NCBI GenBank assembly: GCA_001931905.2
Contig: MSJI02000491.1
Coordinates: 1 to 36,307 of the forward strand
Source of the DNA: Cladosporium sp. IMV 00045
Lineage: Eukaryota > Ascomycota > Dothideomycetes > Cladosporiales > Cladosporiaceae
DNA: 36,307 nucleotides
Reading direction: 5' to 3'
Made by a program: the position numbers and the translations under genes. Below the pieces are notes generated by a model. The model had not been told where the DNA came from, ran no database searches, and saw only the letters and a list, made by a program, of their open reading frames with translations. Positions 15,883 to 24,758 of the stretch are shown piece by piece; position 1 is the stretch's first letter; every line of letters starts with the position of its first letter.

Positions 15883-18140
15883 GCTCACACCACCTTGACC
15901 GATCTGCCCGAGGTAATTTATCGAGCATATCTTTTCGTCGAACACAATTGCTTGTACCAATCAATTGGGGTATAATCGCCTTTCAAAGGTCTGAGGTAAT
16001 AGCAGAAGCGAATGACAGAGCTCAATTATCAGGTTTCTTTTTCGTCCCATCTTTCCTGATATTATGGCTGGTAATGAAGATTCCGCTATCCAAGTTCATT
16101 CAGTGGGAACACAACCTAGCAGTTCCGGGAGAGACTGACGAGAGTCACCTAGCTAATGAGCCAGGCAATAGGTGATCCGAACAATGAATAGCAGATGTGT
16201 GGTTATACTGGTCATGATGAAATGGGATTAGGTAGATGTGATTGATTGTTGATTGCTATATAGGATATGGTACTGCGGCACACGATCCAAGTTACGTGAA
16301 CAAATGCCAACGAGATCCTATTTCAATAATGTTAGCGAAGATTCTTCAACGCCAATCGTGCAGACTAGACAAATTGTGAGAGTCGCAAAATCTCAGGAGT
16401 AGATATTCTAAGTATTCGCAGCATTTGCCGAAGCATATGAGTGAGCTGGGTAAACTTAAGTGTTCTCATCTCAGTAGCGACATCACACGGGAAAGAGGAA
16501 AACCGATGTAACGTACCATTGGATGATCAGGTGTGGTGCTAAATGTTAGTGAATCGCACTTCTCTGGCTGGCTGCCACACCTCGAGCAACCAAGCCATGT
16601 GCTATCTCCTGGTTGGTATAACTTCTAACAAGAGCAGATGTTGAATCGAGCTGGTTCAGAATTTCGAAAATACATAGCAGAAAAGGATGCACCGCCGCTT
16701 GGCAAGAATTCCCGCGCCGCACGGATGTGTCAAACTGCATCTTGCCTTCCCCGAAGCTCCGCAGACATCGCTTACGGACACGGGAAGTATACAGAAGCCT
16801 TCTTCAAAACAGTGACATACTGGACGGACCGACCTCATGGGGACCGCTTAATCGTTGGAAAATATCTGCGAACAATCTCGGATCGAACAATCAAAGATAG
16901 CTACCTCCGGGACTTCTCCTAGATGCTAGACATGCCATGATGCAACAGGGGCCTTCGATACTCGACGGCAGCATGGAAGATAGCATCATCCAGCATCAAA
17001 CCTGGAAAATCGCATATGTCAAGCATTATCGGTCGGCTTCTCCCCTGCGTCAGTTTGGAGTTCGCTGCAAACATGGAATTCCCGCACGAGCGATTTCGAA
17101 GCAGGCTTCAGGCACAGGGCTAGGGCATACTGAGAAAACCAATCGTTTCCATCCAACGTGCGGCTGATAGTCCCGAAAGCGAGCAACCCTGTCAGTGTCG
17201 AAAGTAGCGACCCACCATCCGAGATATCACTTGCAGCTTTGCTTGTCAAAGCGCAAAGCCAAGCTCGCCAAATTCGGCACCATTGGATCATGGTCGCAGT
17301 CGAGTAAGGCGAATGTGCGGCATGAGCGGCAAGTTGAGATTATCAATGTGAACGGCCCTCTTCGCGCTCTCTCCTTGACTTCAGCAAGCGGCAACAGCTA
17401 TCTAGCCAATCTTGTCTGCTTATCTGTGTTGTCCTCAAGCATTCATGAACTTCAAGCCAATCACTGGACCTGTGATCAAACTTTCACAAAGCTCGGAAGA
17501 GTTCAGAGCTGACAAGGCTGAATTGACTTCGGATGAACGGTGCTTGAAAAACCGGCCTTTGCAGAAGAAGCTGTGCGGGTGATCTTCTGCGTTTCCTTGC
17601 CGCTGGAGCGAGGACTTTATTCCGTGCACAGAGACGGGACTGTCTTAATTTAAGCTTTGATTGAGGACCCATTTATTGCTCGGACGTCGGTGGCGGCAGA
17701 AGATCTCAAACTCCGGGACTACTCTCCGAAAGCTGCTTTCTCCGCTTGATCAAACCTCCATCACTGATGGACGATCTTGACATTCGATGAAAGACAGCAG
17801 TCACTGGAAGTTGCAGTGCTGAGATACCAGAACAAATTCATCAAACCAGTAAAATCATTTCGACGATATTGACAAGGGAATAGAGAACAGATTGACCGAA
17901 AGGACAAGAGTCAAGACCAGCCACCACGTGCCCGCCGTTGTTCCATTCATCCCGACTTCAGTCTTGGCCTCGCGCTAGGGCTCTGTTATTATTATCTGCC
18001 ATAGCAAACCCGGCCACCGCCTTCGAAGGATGAAGCAAGAATCACGATCACTAACAGACGCTATGTTGCAAGTCGCATCGTCTGAACCGGCTTGCTATTG
18101 TGGAGAAGCATGCCAACCGCCGCTAGGAAGTAAACCAAAC
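15883..18140. other. Long intergenic region, copy 1, including a conserved island
   Basis: About 2.3 kb without a recognised gene. It contains the highly conserved segment 16375-16580 (see separate entry). Plus-strand frames such as 16638-16922, 16937-17167 and 17195-17512 are partly open in both copies but shift or lose starts, so I do not call them. From about 17880 onward the sequence is nearly invariant between copies and probably belongs to the promoter and leader of the membrane-protein gene. Confidence 0.4.
16375..16580. ncRNA. Conserved non-coding island, possible structured RNA or small spliced gene, copy 1
   Basis: Only 3 differences in 206 nt to copy 2 (28642-28847), and 128 consecutive identical bases (16375-16502), while flanks differ by several percent plus indels. 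On the plus strand TGTGA-GTCGC (16375-16386) can pair with GCGAC-TCACA (16477-16487), closing a roughly 90-nt domain. On the minus strand there are splice-like signals: CACTAACATTTAG, then a GTACGT, and later TTTACCCAG. I match it to no known snRNA, snoRNA, RNase P, MRP or SRP RNA. Strand and nature are open. Confidence 0.35.
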
Positions 18141-18211
18141 ATGTCAACGGTAGTACCTCTCTCACCTATCTTTCTCTTACCGACGTAGCACTCTCTTTTA
18201 TGCACCTTTGA
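18141..18211 (+). promoter_or_regulatory. Two uORFs in the 5' leader of the single-pass membrane protein gene, copy 1
   Basis: uORF1 is 18141-18188 (15 codons plus stop). uORF2 is 18200-18211, a minimal Met-His-Leu-stop. Both are identical in copy 2 and end 78-100 nt before the main ATG. They would act only if the transcript begins upstream of them; the strong conservation of the preceding 250 nt makes this plausible. Such uORFs usually lower translation of the main frame. Confidence 0.45.
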
Positions 18212-18288
18212 CCTTTCATTCACCGGAATCGGAAGACTTCACCTCCGTCGACCCATCGACTCCAAACCCAACTCCAACTCGATCAGCC

Positions 18289-18882
18289 ATGGAGGATATT
18301 GTCAAGAGGGCGACGACCTCGCCCGATGGAGGTCTCAGCTATGAAGCCATCACAGCAATAACTATTTGTGTTGCCGGATTTGTGATGATCATGGTCCTCG
18401 CTTGCGCCATCAACATGAGGAGGAAAAAGGGCGACGAATCCAAAGTCGACGCCTCCGACCTCGACGCTGAACAACAAGGCTACATGCGCGAAGTTCGCTA
18501 CCGCAACCGTGACACGCTCACCGGAACCACCCACTTCACAGACGCTGCCATGTCAAACCCTGCCAAGCGCCAGCCAAACTCCTACATGTCAAGGTCTGAT
18601 ATGGACTCATACGGTTACGACAACGTCTACACCCCTGGATGGGACTCGGGCCGCAACACGAAGCGCAGCAGCGCTGCATACGTCGATAGCCCGCCTTCTG
18701 ACGCCGACTACATGCGCTCGCCTGATCCTGCCGATGCCGGATACTTCAATCAAAACGCACGTCCTGCCAGCAACCCTATTGCGCCGAGTCAACCTGAGCA
18801 GGCTCACGAGAAGCCCAGCGCCAACGCTGCCGTTTACGACGCCGAGCCATCACCTCATCCTCCTGCCGATATGAAGGCTTGA
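18289..18882 (+). CDS. Single-pass membrane protein, unknown function, copy 1
   Basis: Single exon, 197 residues from the ATG at 18289 (an in-frame TTG upstream is not a start). A short N-terminal region (about 1-24, no signal peptide) precedes one TM segment, ITAITICVAGFVMIMVLACA (about 22-43), followed by NMRRKKGDE, so positive-inside predicts N-out/C-in. The long C-tail is hydrophilic, rich in Ser, Asp, Pro, Ala and Tyr, with recurring SRSDMDSYGYD and SPPSDADYM-like stretches that could be phosphorylated. About 96% identical (7 substitutions, no indels) to the copy at 30605-31198. No family recognised; the architecture resembles small fungal plasma-membrane adaptor or sensor-like proteins, which is speculation. 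Confidence 0.82.
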   Translation: MEDIVKRATTSPDGGLSYEAITAITICVAGFVMIMVLACAINMRRKKGDESKVDASDLDAEQQGYMREVRYRNRDTLTGTTHFTDAAMSNPAKRQPNSYMSRSDMDSYGYDNVYTPGWDSGRNTKRSSAAYVDSPPSDADYMRSPDPADAGYFNQNARPASNPIAPSQPEQAHEKPSANAAVYDAEPSPHPPADMKA

Positions 18883-20596
18883 AGAAGCTTGATGAGAGAA
18901 ACCGACACGCCCAGACGGCTTGATTGGACGAGCATCAACCCGCCCAAAGAGGCCAAATAACGAACATAGACTTGCATTTCTGATAGACGAACGATCGAAA
19001 CAACGAGGGAAAAGCCTAAGAGCGCCACGCTGTGCGTAGGCTCGGAAGCGGGAAGACATTGGCAACCTCGGCGGGATCGATCATAAGAGCACGCCCTAGA
19101 CCAGGGCGGCCGGCATTATAGACACGTGGAACACGATTCAGCCATAGCCTTGTGCTCACACATGGGCACTTGCATGGCGTTTTCATCTTTCCAACAGCAT
19201 TCGACGGACCAGGCGTTCAGGCCACTATAGAAGGCCGCGGAAATCATACGAAGAACACAATACTTGTACATAATAACAATTCGACGTATAGAAGACGAAT
19301 CTACTAGTCGCCGAAACGCATCATCGACGTTCCATTCGAAGGCCACGCGAAACAATCCAGCTCCGTACGGATCATGACACATCCTGCTAATGACTGAACA
19401 GGCTTAGGTTCCATCGGTCGGCTTCGATCAGAAACTCCAGTATACCTGGACTCAAAACATTCACATTTCAACTGAACCGTTTTCTCACCTTTACCATGAG
19501 ATCCAATGACATGTTTTGCAGTTCAATCCTTATTACGTCCAAAATTTACAACAATTACCCACAGCGACTGACCGCCAAAGTGCCAGATAGGAGCACAATT
19601 GCACACAGTATCGACGCGGTCATCGATCGATCATTCGCACCGTCTGCTGCGACAGTATTGATTCTCAATCCTACGCTTTGCCAACCACGTTTTCACACGC
19701 GCGCACAATGAGCGCCAGAAACACCTCGCCAAGGCACCTCGATGGAAAACTTGCCCCATTCACAGCATGTTTCCACACTGCTATGGGCTGGACCTCACGC
19801 GACGCTAAGCAAGGTCACTGGGTTCATCAGGTCGATCCATTTCCAAAATGCAATGCCCTGATCATTTCGATCCGCCTCGTCAACACCATGAAGGCCCCGG
19901 GGTCCTGAACGAACCTATCTGGTTGATTGGGCCAGTAGTGAGGCGCATGTCCCAGATATCAAGGGTGGGGAGAGCACTGTCAGCTCATCAGAGTCGGTAA
20001 CGAGAGTTCCATCCGATCCGGAAAGAAACGATCACCTTTCATTTGGCATATAAAGCCTCGAGTCGCTCCCTTCAAACAATCTCGTTCAAGTGACCAACGA
20101 CCAACCGACCATATTCGCAATACTTTGCGGCTGAAACGCATGGATTGATCCGATCGAACAGTCGGTACCACCGGTGTGAGAAGGCGAAAGCCAACCTTGT
20201 TGACGAGATCAGCTTCTTATCTCAGCTTTTCCTACGCAGAACCGGCACAGTCATTGTCCGAATTCGCATTCGCGTTCTTGTTTCGCGTTTGTTGGAAAAG
20301 TATCAGCAGCGAAGTCGCTCTGATCTGCGTTTCTCCATCGACCTCGGCAAAACGTTGACTCTGCCAATACATGTTCCTCACTTATCGATCGACAGCATTT
20401 AAAGACATCACCTCTCTATACAAGAATACAACATAAATCCGCTCGGATTGAAATATCAAATTTCGCCATCAACGAATTAACGTAAACATAGACCCACTCA
20501 AGACCTTATCGCAACCATACACATTCCCATTCCCATCCTCATCGATAACCATATCCAATCGGTCTGTCGAATCAAACCTAACCTAATCCGATCCAA
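18883..20596. other. Intergenic region between the membrane protein and CoA-transferase genes, copy 1
   Basis: About 1.7 kb. The first 500 bp are very similar between copies and probably hold the 3' UTR. A minus-strand frame at 19382-19116 is open in both copies, but its ATG is ACG in copy 2. The segment about 19650-19905 is almost unalignable with copy 2. The rest is the upstream region of the CoA-transferase gene. No supported gene. Confidence 0.45.
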
Positions 20597-22165
20597 ATGG
20601 ACCACACAACCCTCACCGCACACGAAGTCGTCGCCCTCCTCTGGCAACACCTCGACCTCCCGCCCTCAGCTCTTGACTCCCTCGACCTGCCCGGCGACAG
20701 CCTCGCCCCCGCCGCCCCTTCAAGTTTCAAACTAGGAATCCTCGCGCAAGCCTCCATCGCCTTGTCAGCGCTGTCCGCAGGACTCGTGCACACCCTCAAG
20801 AAGAAAGAAGAAAACGAAACCCAAAACGGAAACGGAAACGAAAACAACAACCTCCCCCACCCCATCCCAAAAGTAACAATCCCCCTCCCCCGCGCCCTCA
20901 CGGAATTCAAATCCCAAGACCTCCTAATCCTCAACGGCGCCCCCCTCACCACCCCTTCCCCATCCGCCCCAAAACCCATCGGAGGCCTCCACGCCACCCT
21001 CGACGGCCACGTGCGCATCCACGACGGCTTCGCCATCCACCGCGCCCGCACCAAAACCCTGCTGCAGTGCCCCACCACCGGCCCAGAAGACCGAGACCTC
21101 ATAGCCTCCCGCGTCGCCCTCTGGCCGTCCCTAGACTTCGAAGCCGCCGCCGCCGACGCAGGTCTGGCAGCTGCAGCGCTCCGCTCCTACGCGCAATGGG
21201 ATGCCACGCCGCAGGCTCAGGCGCTCGGAGATTTCCCTATCTCGCTGTGCAAAGTGGCGGACGCGCCGGCCGGTTTACCGCCCAGTCTTCTGCGCGCAGG
21301 CGGTGGCAGTGGCGATAAATGTCTCCGCGGCCTGCGCGTGGTGGAACTCACACGCGTGATCGCCGGCCCCGTGGCGGGACGCACGCTGGCGGCGCACGGG
21401 GCAGATGTGGTTTGGGTTACTTCCCCGGGGCTGGAAGACCAACCCGCGCTGGATCGGGATATGGGGCGGGGGAAGAGGACGGTGAGACTCGATCTTGACA
21501 AGGCCGCGGATTTTGCACGGTTGGAGAACTTGCTAGCGGACGCGGATGTGTTTCTGCAGAGTTACCGGCCCGGCTCACTTGCACGACGGGGTTTGTCGCC
21601 GGAGAAACTCGCCGCGATGAAATCGCAGTCGCAGAAAAACCAAAGCAAGAAAACAGGCATCATCACCGCCTCCCTCTCAGCCTACGGCCCCTCCGGCCCC
21701 TGGTCGCAGCGCCGCGGCTTCGACTCGCTGGTGCAGACGTGCAGCGGGCTGAACGTGTCGGAAGCGCAGCACGCAGGTCAGGGCGAAGTGGCGAGGCCCT
21801 TGCCTTGCCAGGCGCTCGATCACGCTTCTGGGTACTTTCTCGCGGCGGGGATTGCGGCCGCCGTGTATAGACAGGCGACGGAGGGAGGGTCGTGGGATGT
21901 TAGTGTGAGTTTGGCGGGGACCGGGAGGTTTTTGAAGGGGCTGGGGCAGTTTGAGGGGGATGTGGGATTTAGGGAGGGGGTGGGAATGCCGAAGTGTCAG
22001 GAGGATGTGGATGCGGCGTGGTTGGAGGAGAGGGAGTGTGGGTTTGGGGTCATTAGGGGGTTGAAGCATTCAGCGCAAGTGGAAGGGGTAGAGGTAGGGT
22101 GTAATATCATGCCCAAGCCGCTGGGGGAGGATAGGGTGGAGTGGCTCGTGGGTGGTGATGTGTAA
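20597..22165 (+). CDS. CaiB/BaiF (family III) CoA-transferase-like protein, copy 1
   Basis: Single exon, 522 residues from the ATG at 20597. Two-part fungal architecture. The N-terminal part (1-225) includes SSFKLGILAQASIALSALSA, IGGLHATLDGHVRIHDGF and LRSYAQWDATPQAQAL. A canonical family III domain starts at LRGLRVVELTRVIAGPVAGR, with HGADVVWV, DMGRGKRTVRLDLD, QSYRPGSLARRG, SAYGPSGPW, RRGFDSLVQTCSG and PCQALDHASGYFLAAG. Members transfer CoA between carboxylic acids; the substrate here cannot be read. The C-terminus is shortened relative to copy 2: a 24-nt insertion (22155-22178) supplies an early stop and removes a 10-residue tail. A variable Asn/Glu-rich segment (about 75-92) differs in length between copies. 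Convergent with the PFK-2/FBPase-2 gene. Confidence 0.9.
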   Translation: MDHTTLTAHEVVALLWQHLDLPPSALDSLDLPGDSLAPAAPSSFKLGILAQASIALSALSAGLVHTLKKKEENETQNGNGNENNNLPHPIPKVTIPLPRALTEFKSQDLLILNGAPLTTPSPSAPKPIGGLHATLDGHVRIHDGFAIHRARTKTLLQCPTTGPEDRDLIASRVALWPSLDFEAAAADAGLAAAALRSYAQWDATPQAQALGDFPISLCKVADAPAGLPPSLLRAGGGSGDKCLRGLRVVELTRVIAGPVAGRTLAAHGADVVWVTSPGLEDQPALDRDMGRGKRTVRLDLDKAADFARLENLLADADVFLQSYRPGSLARRGLSPEKLAAMKSQSQKNQSKKTGIITASLSAYGPSGPWSQRRGFDSLVQTCSGLNVSEAQHAGQGEVARPLPCQALDHASGYFLAAGIAAAVYRQATEGGSWDVSVSLAGTGRFLKGLGQFEGDVGFREGVGMPKCQEDVDAAWLEERECGFGVIRGLKHSAQVEGVEVGCNIMPKPLGEDRVEWLVGGDV

Positions 22166-22991
22166 AAGTGTGTAAGTGAATTTGTATGGGTAGATGGGCC
22201 GGCATGTAGGTAAGCGTTGCGGAAGTGCACGACGGAGAAACTAGTCGGTAAGTCAAGAGTAAAGACGAAATCACGAACGAATTCATTGTCCAGACCTTTC
22301 GAATTCGATTTCTTCACTTCCATTTCGATCGAAGCAGCAGCAGCAGCAGTAGTAGTAGAGTCAGGTAACCCAGCCTTCCCCTCACCCCCTATGTCAATTT
22401 GCCTCCTTCCCAGCCTTCAGGTCTGAAAATCCCAGACCTCGCCTCTCTACGGCGCCATGTCCATTGAAACACAAGAATCCATGTTCCGAAAACCATCAAA
22501 ATTGGGTCGGAGATCGACCGTCTTCCTGACCCGAAGAGTATTTTCTATGTTTTGTTGCCGTATCCCCCATCTGTCGCAGTCCGAATCGCAATCACGCAAC
22601 GTGAAAAAGAGACCTGAGAAAATGGAAAGGCAGAAAGAGAAATCATCCTCGTAGATAGAGAGAAGACAGTCCACGATGTTTCGCGTGAAGATGAGAACCC
22701 ACGCAACACGAAAAATCAAGGGAATGTGAAATGGAGAAAGTATAAATGAAAACAAGAATAAAAATTTTACCCCAGGTAAAGAAAAACGCCTCGCTATGCC
22801 GGTCTTTGAGTATGTTCTCTCCACAAATTTGCCCCCGTTACCGTCGCCGTATACGCAAGTTATGTGTGTATGTGTGCCTTTCTGTGTCCATCTGTGTTTC
22901 CCGTCCGATTGGCGTGTCCAGCCGCTTTTTTGCAATGTGCAGGGTTTCGATCTACAACACCTTCTGCTTTTCTTCTCCCTCAACTCAAACT
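22166..22991. other. Convergent 3' region between CoA-transferase and PFK-2/FBPase-2 genes, copy 1
   Basis: About 830 bp that must contain both 3' UTRs. It has an (AGC)5(AGT)3 microsatellite at 22333-22356, which is only (AGC)1(AGT)2 in copy 2 (34698-34706). From 22390 on it is strikingly similar to copy 2. Open frames here overlap both strands, and none is supported. Confidence 0.5.
22333..22356 (+). repeat. (AGC)5(AGT)3 microsatellite, copy 1
   Basis: Trinucleotide tract in the presumed 3' UTR of the CoA-transferase gene; contracted in copy 2, so the copies are distinguishable by length here. Confidence 0.85.
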
Positions 22992-23917
22992 TCAAGCGCT
23001 AGGGGCCTCCTTCGACTGGCCCTGAAGCGACGGGCTGCTGATTTTCGACGTATCCGGCGTTGATTGGTGTTCGGCCTTGCTTCCCTTCTCGCGCCAGGTG
23101 CTGACGGCGGGGACGTCGGCGTAGATCCTCTCTTCCTCCGTCTTGTAGGCTCGAGGGGTGAGCTTGATGAGGCAGTGCAGTGGGACTTCCATCCAGGGAC
23201 TCTTGTCCTGCGCGGAACCCATGAAGTAGGCGTAAATGCAGCGCAGGACGGCTTGGTGCGTGACGATGAGGATGTTCTCGGAGCGCTCGAGCTCCATAAT
23301 GATGGGTTCGAGACGGATGACGACGTCGCGGTATGACTCGCCACCAGTGTAGCGGTAGTTGTACTTGTCGGCGTCGCGGGCTTTGAAGTCGTGAGGATAT
23401 TGCTTCTCGATATCGGCGTAGGTAAGACCATCGCAGACGCCAGAGTCGAGTTCGTCGAGCGCTTTCCATGAAAGCTTTTCGTAAGGAAGGTGCTTAGCGG
23501 TTTGGGCGGTGCGCTTAAGGGTTGAAGTCCAGACGGTAAGCGGGCGGTCACCGGCAGATTGCTTGACCAGATCAGGCAAAACCTGAGCGTATCTCTGACC
23601 ACGTTCGGACAGGTTGGCATCGCCACCGATCTGACCAGAGAGGTTGTACATGGATTCGCCGTGCTGGAAAAAAAAAGTTAGCCTAATTCCAAAATCGAAA
23701 GAGATTGAATCAAAACCTACGCGACTTATCCAGATGCTTCTGGGCTTGATGTGCAGGTTCATGAGATAGTACACCACGCGCGACTGGAGATAGTCCTGTA
23801 TCCTGTTGATGACGACCTGGCTGCCGACGTCGATGATCTTGCAGTATGTCATATCGGACTCATCCTCATCCAGCGTCTCATACACCTTCTCGTACATTGT
23901 GATGCGCTGCCTGAAGT
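22992..23917 (-). CDS. 6-phosphofructo-2-kinase/fructose-2,6-bisphosphatase, C-terminal part, cut by the gap (copy 1)
   Basis: Bifunctional regulator of fructose-2,6-bisphosphate, hence of glycolysis versus gluconeogenesis. Visible exons on the minus strand are 23917-23721 (5' end lost in the Ns) and 23663-22992, with a 57-bp intron (23720-23664). The upstream exon holds the end of the kinase domain (FRQRITMYEKVYE, then CKIIDVGSQVVINRIQDYLQSRVVYYLMNLH). The intron falls exactly between Arg and His of the phosphatase RHGE motif. Exon 2 gives HGESMYNLSGQIGGDANLSE, TSTLKRT, DELDSGVCDGLTY, YRYTGGESY and THQAVLRC. The catalytic His is present, so fructose-2,6-bisphosphatase activity is expected, unlike yeast Pfk26, where it is Ser. 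288 residues are seen, 98-99% identical to copy 2. Confidence 0.93.
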
Positions 23918-23937
23918 NNNNNNNNNNNNNNNNNNNN
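23918..23937. other. Assembly gap of exactly 20 N
   Basis: Twenty unknown bases joining the interior of the PFK-2/FBPase-2 gene to sequence homologous to position 11870. A round gap length suggests a scaffolder placeholder, not a measured distance. Confidence 0.99.
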
Positions 23938-24664
23938 GGGGGGGCACGACGCGTACGCTTTTGGAGATATCGGTCCCCGCTGGACGTTGGCGCTGCCAAT
24001 GAGAGGTTGTGAAAGTTCGGAGTTTGGGATTTGGGGGAAAGGGCTCCACGACGTTTTGACCTCGTGCCAAGAGGTGATAGATAGTTCATAAGGAGTTGTA
24101 GGGTCGGTCGGAGATTTTTGTAAGGAGGGATTGAGATGCTCGGGCATGTTCTTTCCAATGTATGACTTGTCGCGTTCTTGGATTGTTTGGACGACTGATC
24201 GTTTGTGACACTCGTCGTCTTAGCTCTTGTCGGATTGTGTTGAAATGACAGATCACGACTGCATGGACTAGCCGGAAAGCCGGGTGCCGCGAAATTTCAA
24301 GTCCGCTGATCTCGCTTGGATTCGATATATCACATCGACATGCAACAACGATGATATTGTGAGAGCCTGTTGAACTCGTTTGCGATACATACTAGTGTCC
24401 TGAATGTTGAGGATCGATCAAAAAATCATTTGGGTGTTGCGTGGACCCGTCCTTCGACGGGGGGCGGTATAGCCGTCAAATTCGACCATACCTCGCTGGT
24501 GACGATAGGACTTGGAAATGACTTGCCCTGGCTATTCCCCTAATCGTCTGAGCATATGAGATGTCTGTAAACCCTCCCTGAACGATCTCCGAGCGCGGGG
24601 GCGAAGCAAAATGTTACCTCACTTAAATCGGGAAAAAAATGTTGACGGCTTCAACCGCTGCTCC
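23938..24664. other. Gap-adjacent intergenic region, copy 2
   Basis: Homologue of 11870-12594. The first 219 bases carry the conserved island with open minus-strand frames, here cut at the gap. The minus-strand T7 after tRNA-Glu is at 24633-24639. No gene confirmed. Confidence 0.45.
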
Positions 24665-24758
24665 TTCCTACACGGGGAATCGAACCCCGGCCCTGTCGGT
24701 TCGTTCTCTTCGTTCGAAGATTGAAAGCGACAAATCCTAGCCACTAGACCATATAGGA
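24665..24758 (-). tRNA. tRNA-Glu(TTC) with 22-nt intron, copy 2
   Basis: Same acceptor, anticodon stem and T arm as copy 1. Substitutions lie in the D arm and in the variable region (AGAC to GGGC). The intron is shorter and unrelated in sequence to that of copy 1, but again can fold (TCTTC/GAAGA) and ends in GAA, complementary to the TTC anticodon. Its upstream inverted repeat is weaker than in copy 1. Confidence 0.88.

Larger units (their letters stand above)
11870..23917. repeat. Copy 1 of a 12-kb duplicated block
   Basis: Homologous, in the same orientation and gene order, to 23938-36288. The left limit is set by comparison: the run of seven G at 11870-11876 matches the first seven bases after the gap. 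The right limit is the gap. The offset between copies grows from 12068 at the left end to 12371 at the right through many small indels. By eye, proteins are about 95-99% identical, except the CoA-transferase gene, at roughly 90% or a little less. Copy 1 ends inside a gene, which favours an assembly overlap of two alleles or homeologues over a genuine tandem duplication. Confidence 0.9.

Noticed and set aside
13351..16580. Telomerase RNA, with the CCCTAA motif as template and the conserved island as its core
   Set aside because: A protein gene and two tRNA genes, one of them on the opposite strand, lie between the two elements, and no pseudoknot was recognised next to the motif.
16638..17630. 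Several partly open frames of 60-105 codons on both strands
   Set aside because: Starts and frames are not kept between the two copies; no known protein type.
19116..19382. A conserved 88-codon minus-strand frame downstream of the membrane protein gene
   Set aside because: The ATG is ACG in copy 2 and the region behaves like a conserved 3' UTR; no family match.
20578..21102. A minus-strand open frame in the CoA-transferase gene, and its counterpart at 32969-33502
   Set aside because: GC-skewed antisense shadow of the coding frame.
22447..22995. A 182-codon minus-strand frame
   Set aside because: In the shared 3' UTR region, not maintained in copy 2, and no recognisable family.
22992..24158. 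A 388-codon minus-strand frame that runs through the Ns
   Set aside because: Chimera made by the gap: it fuses upstream-of-tRNA sequence of copy 2 to the PFK-2/FBPase-2 exon of copy 1 and reads through an intron.
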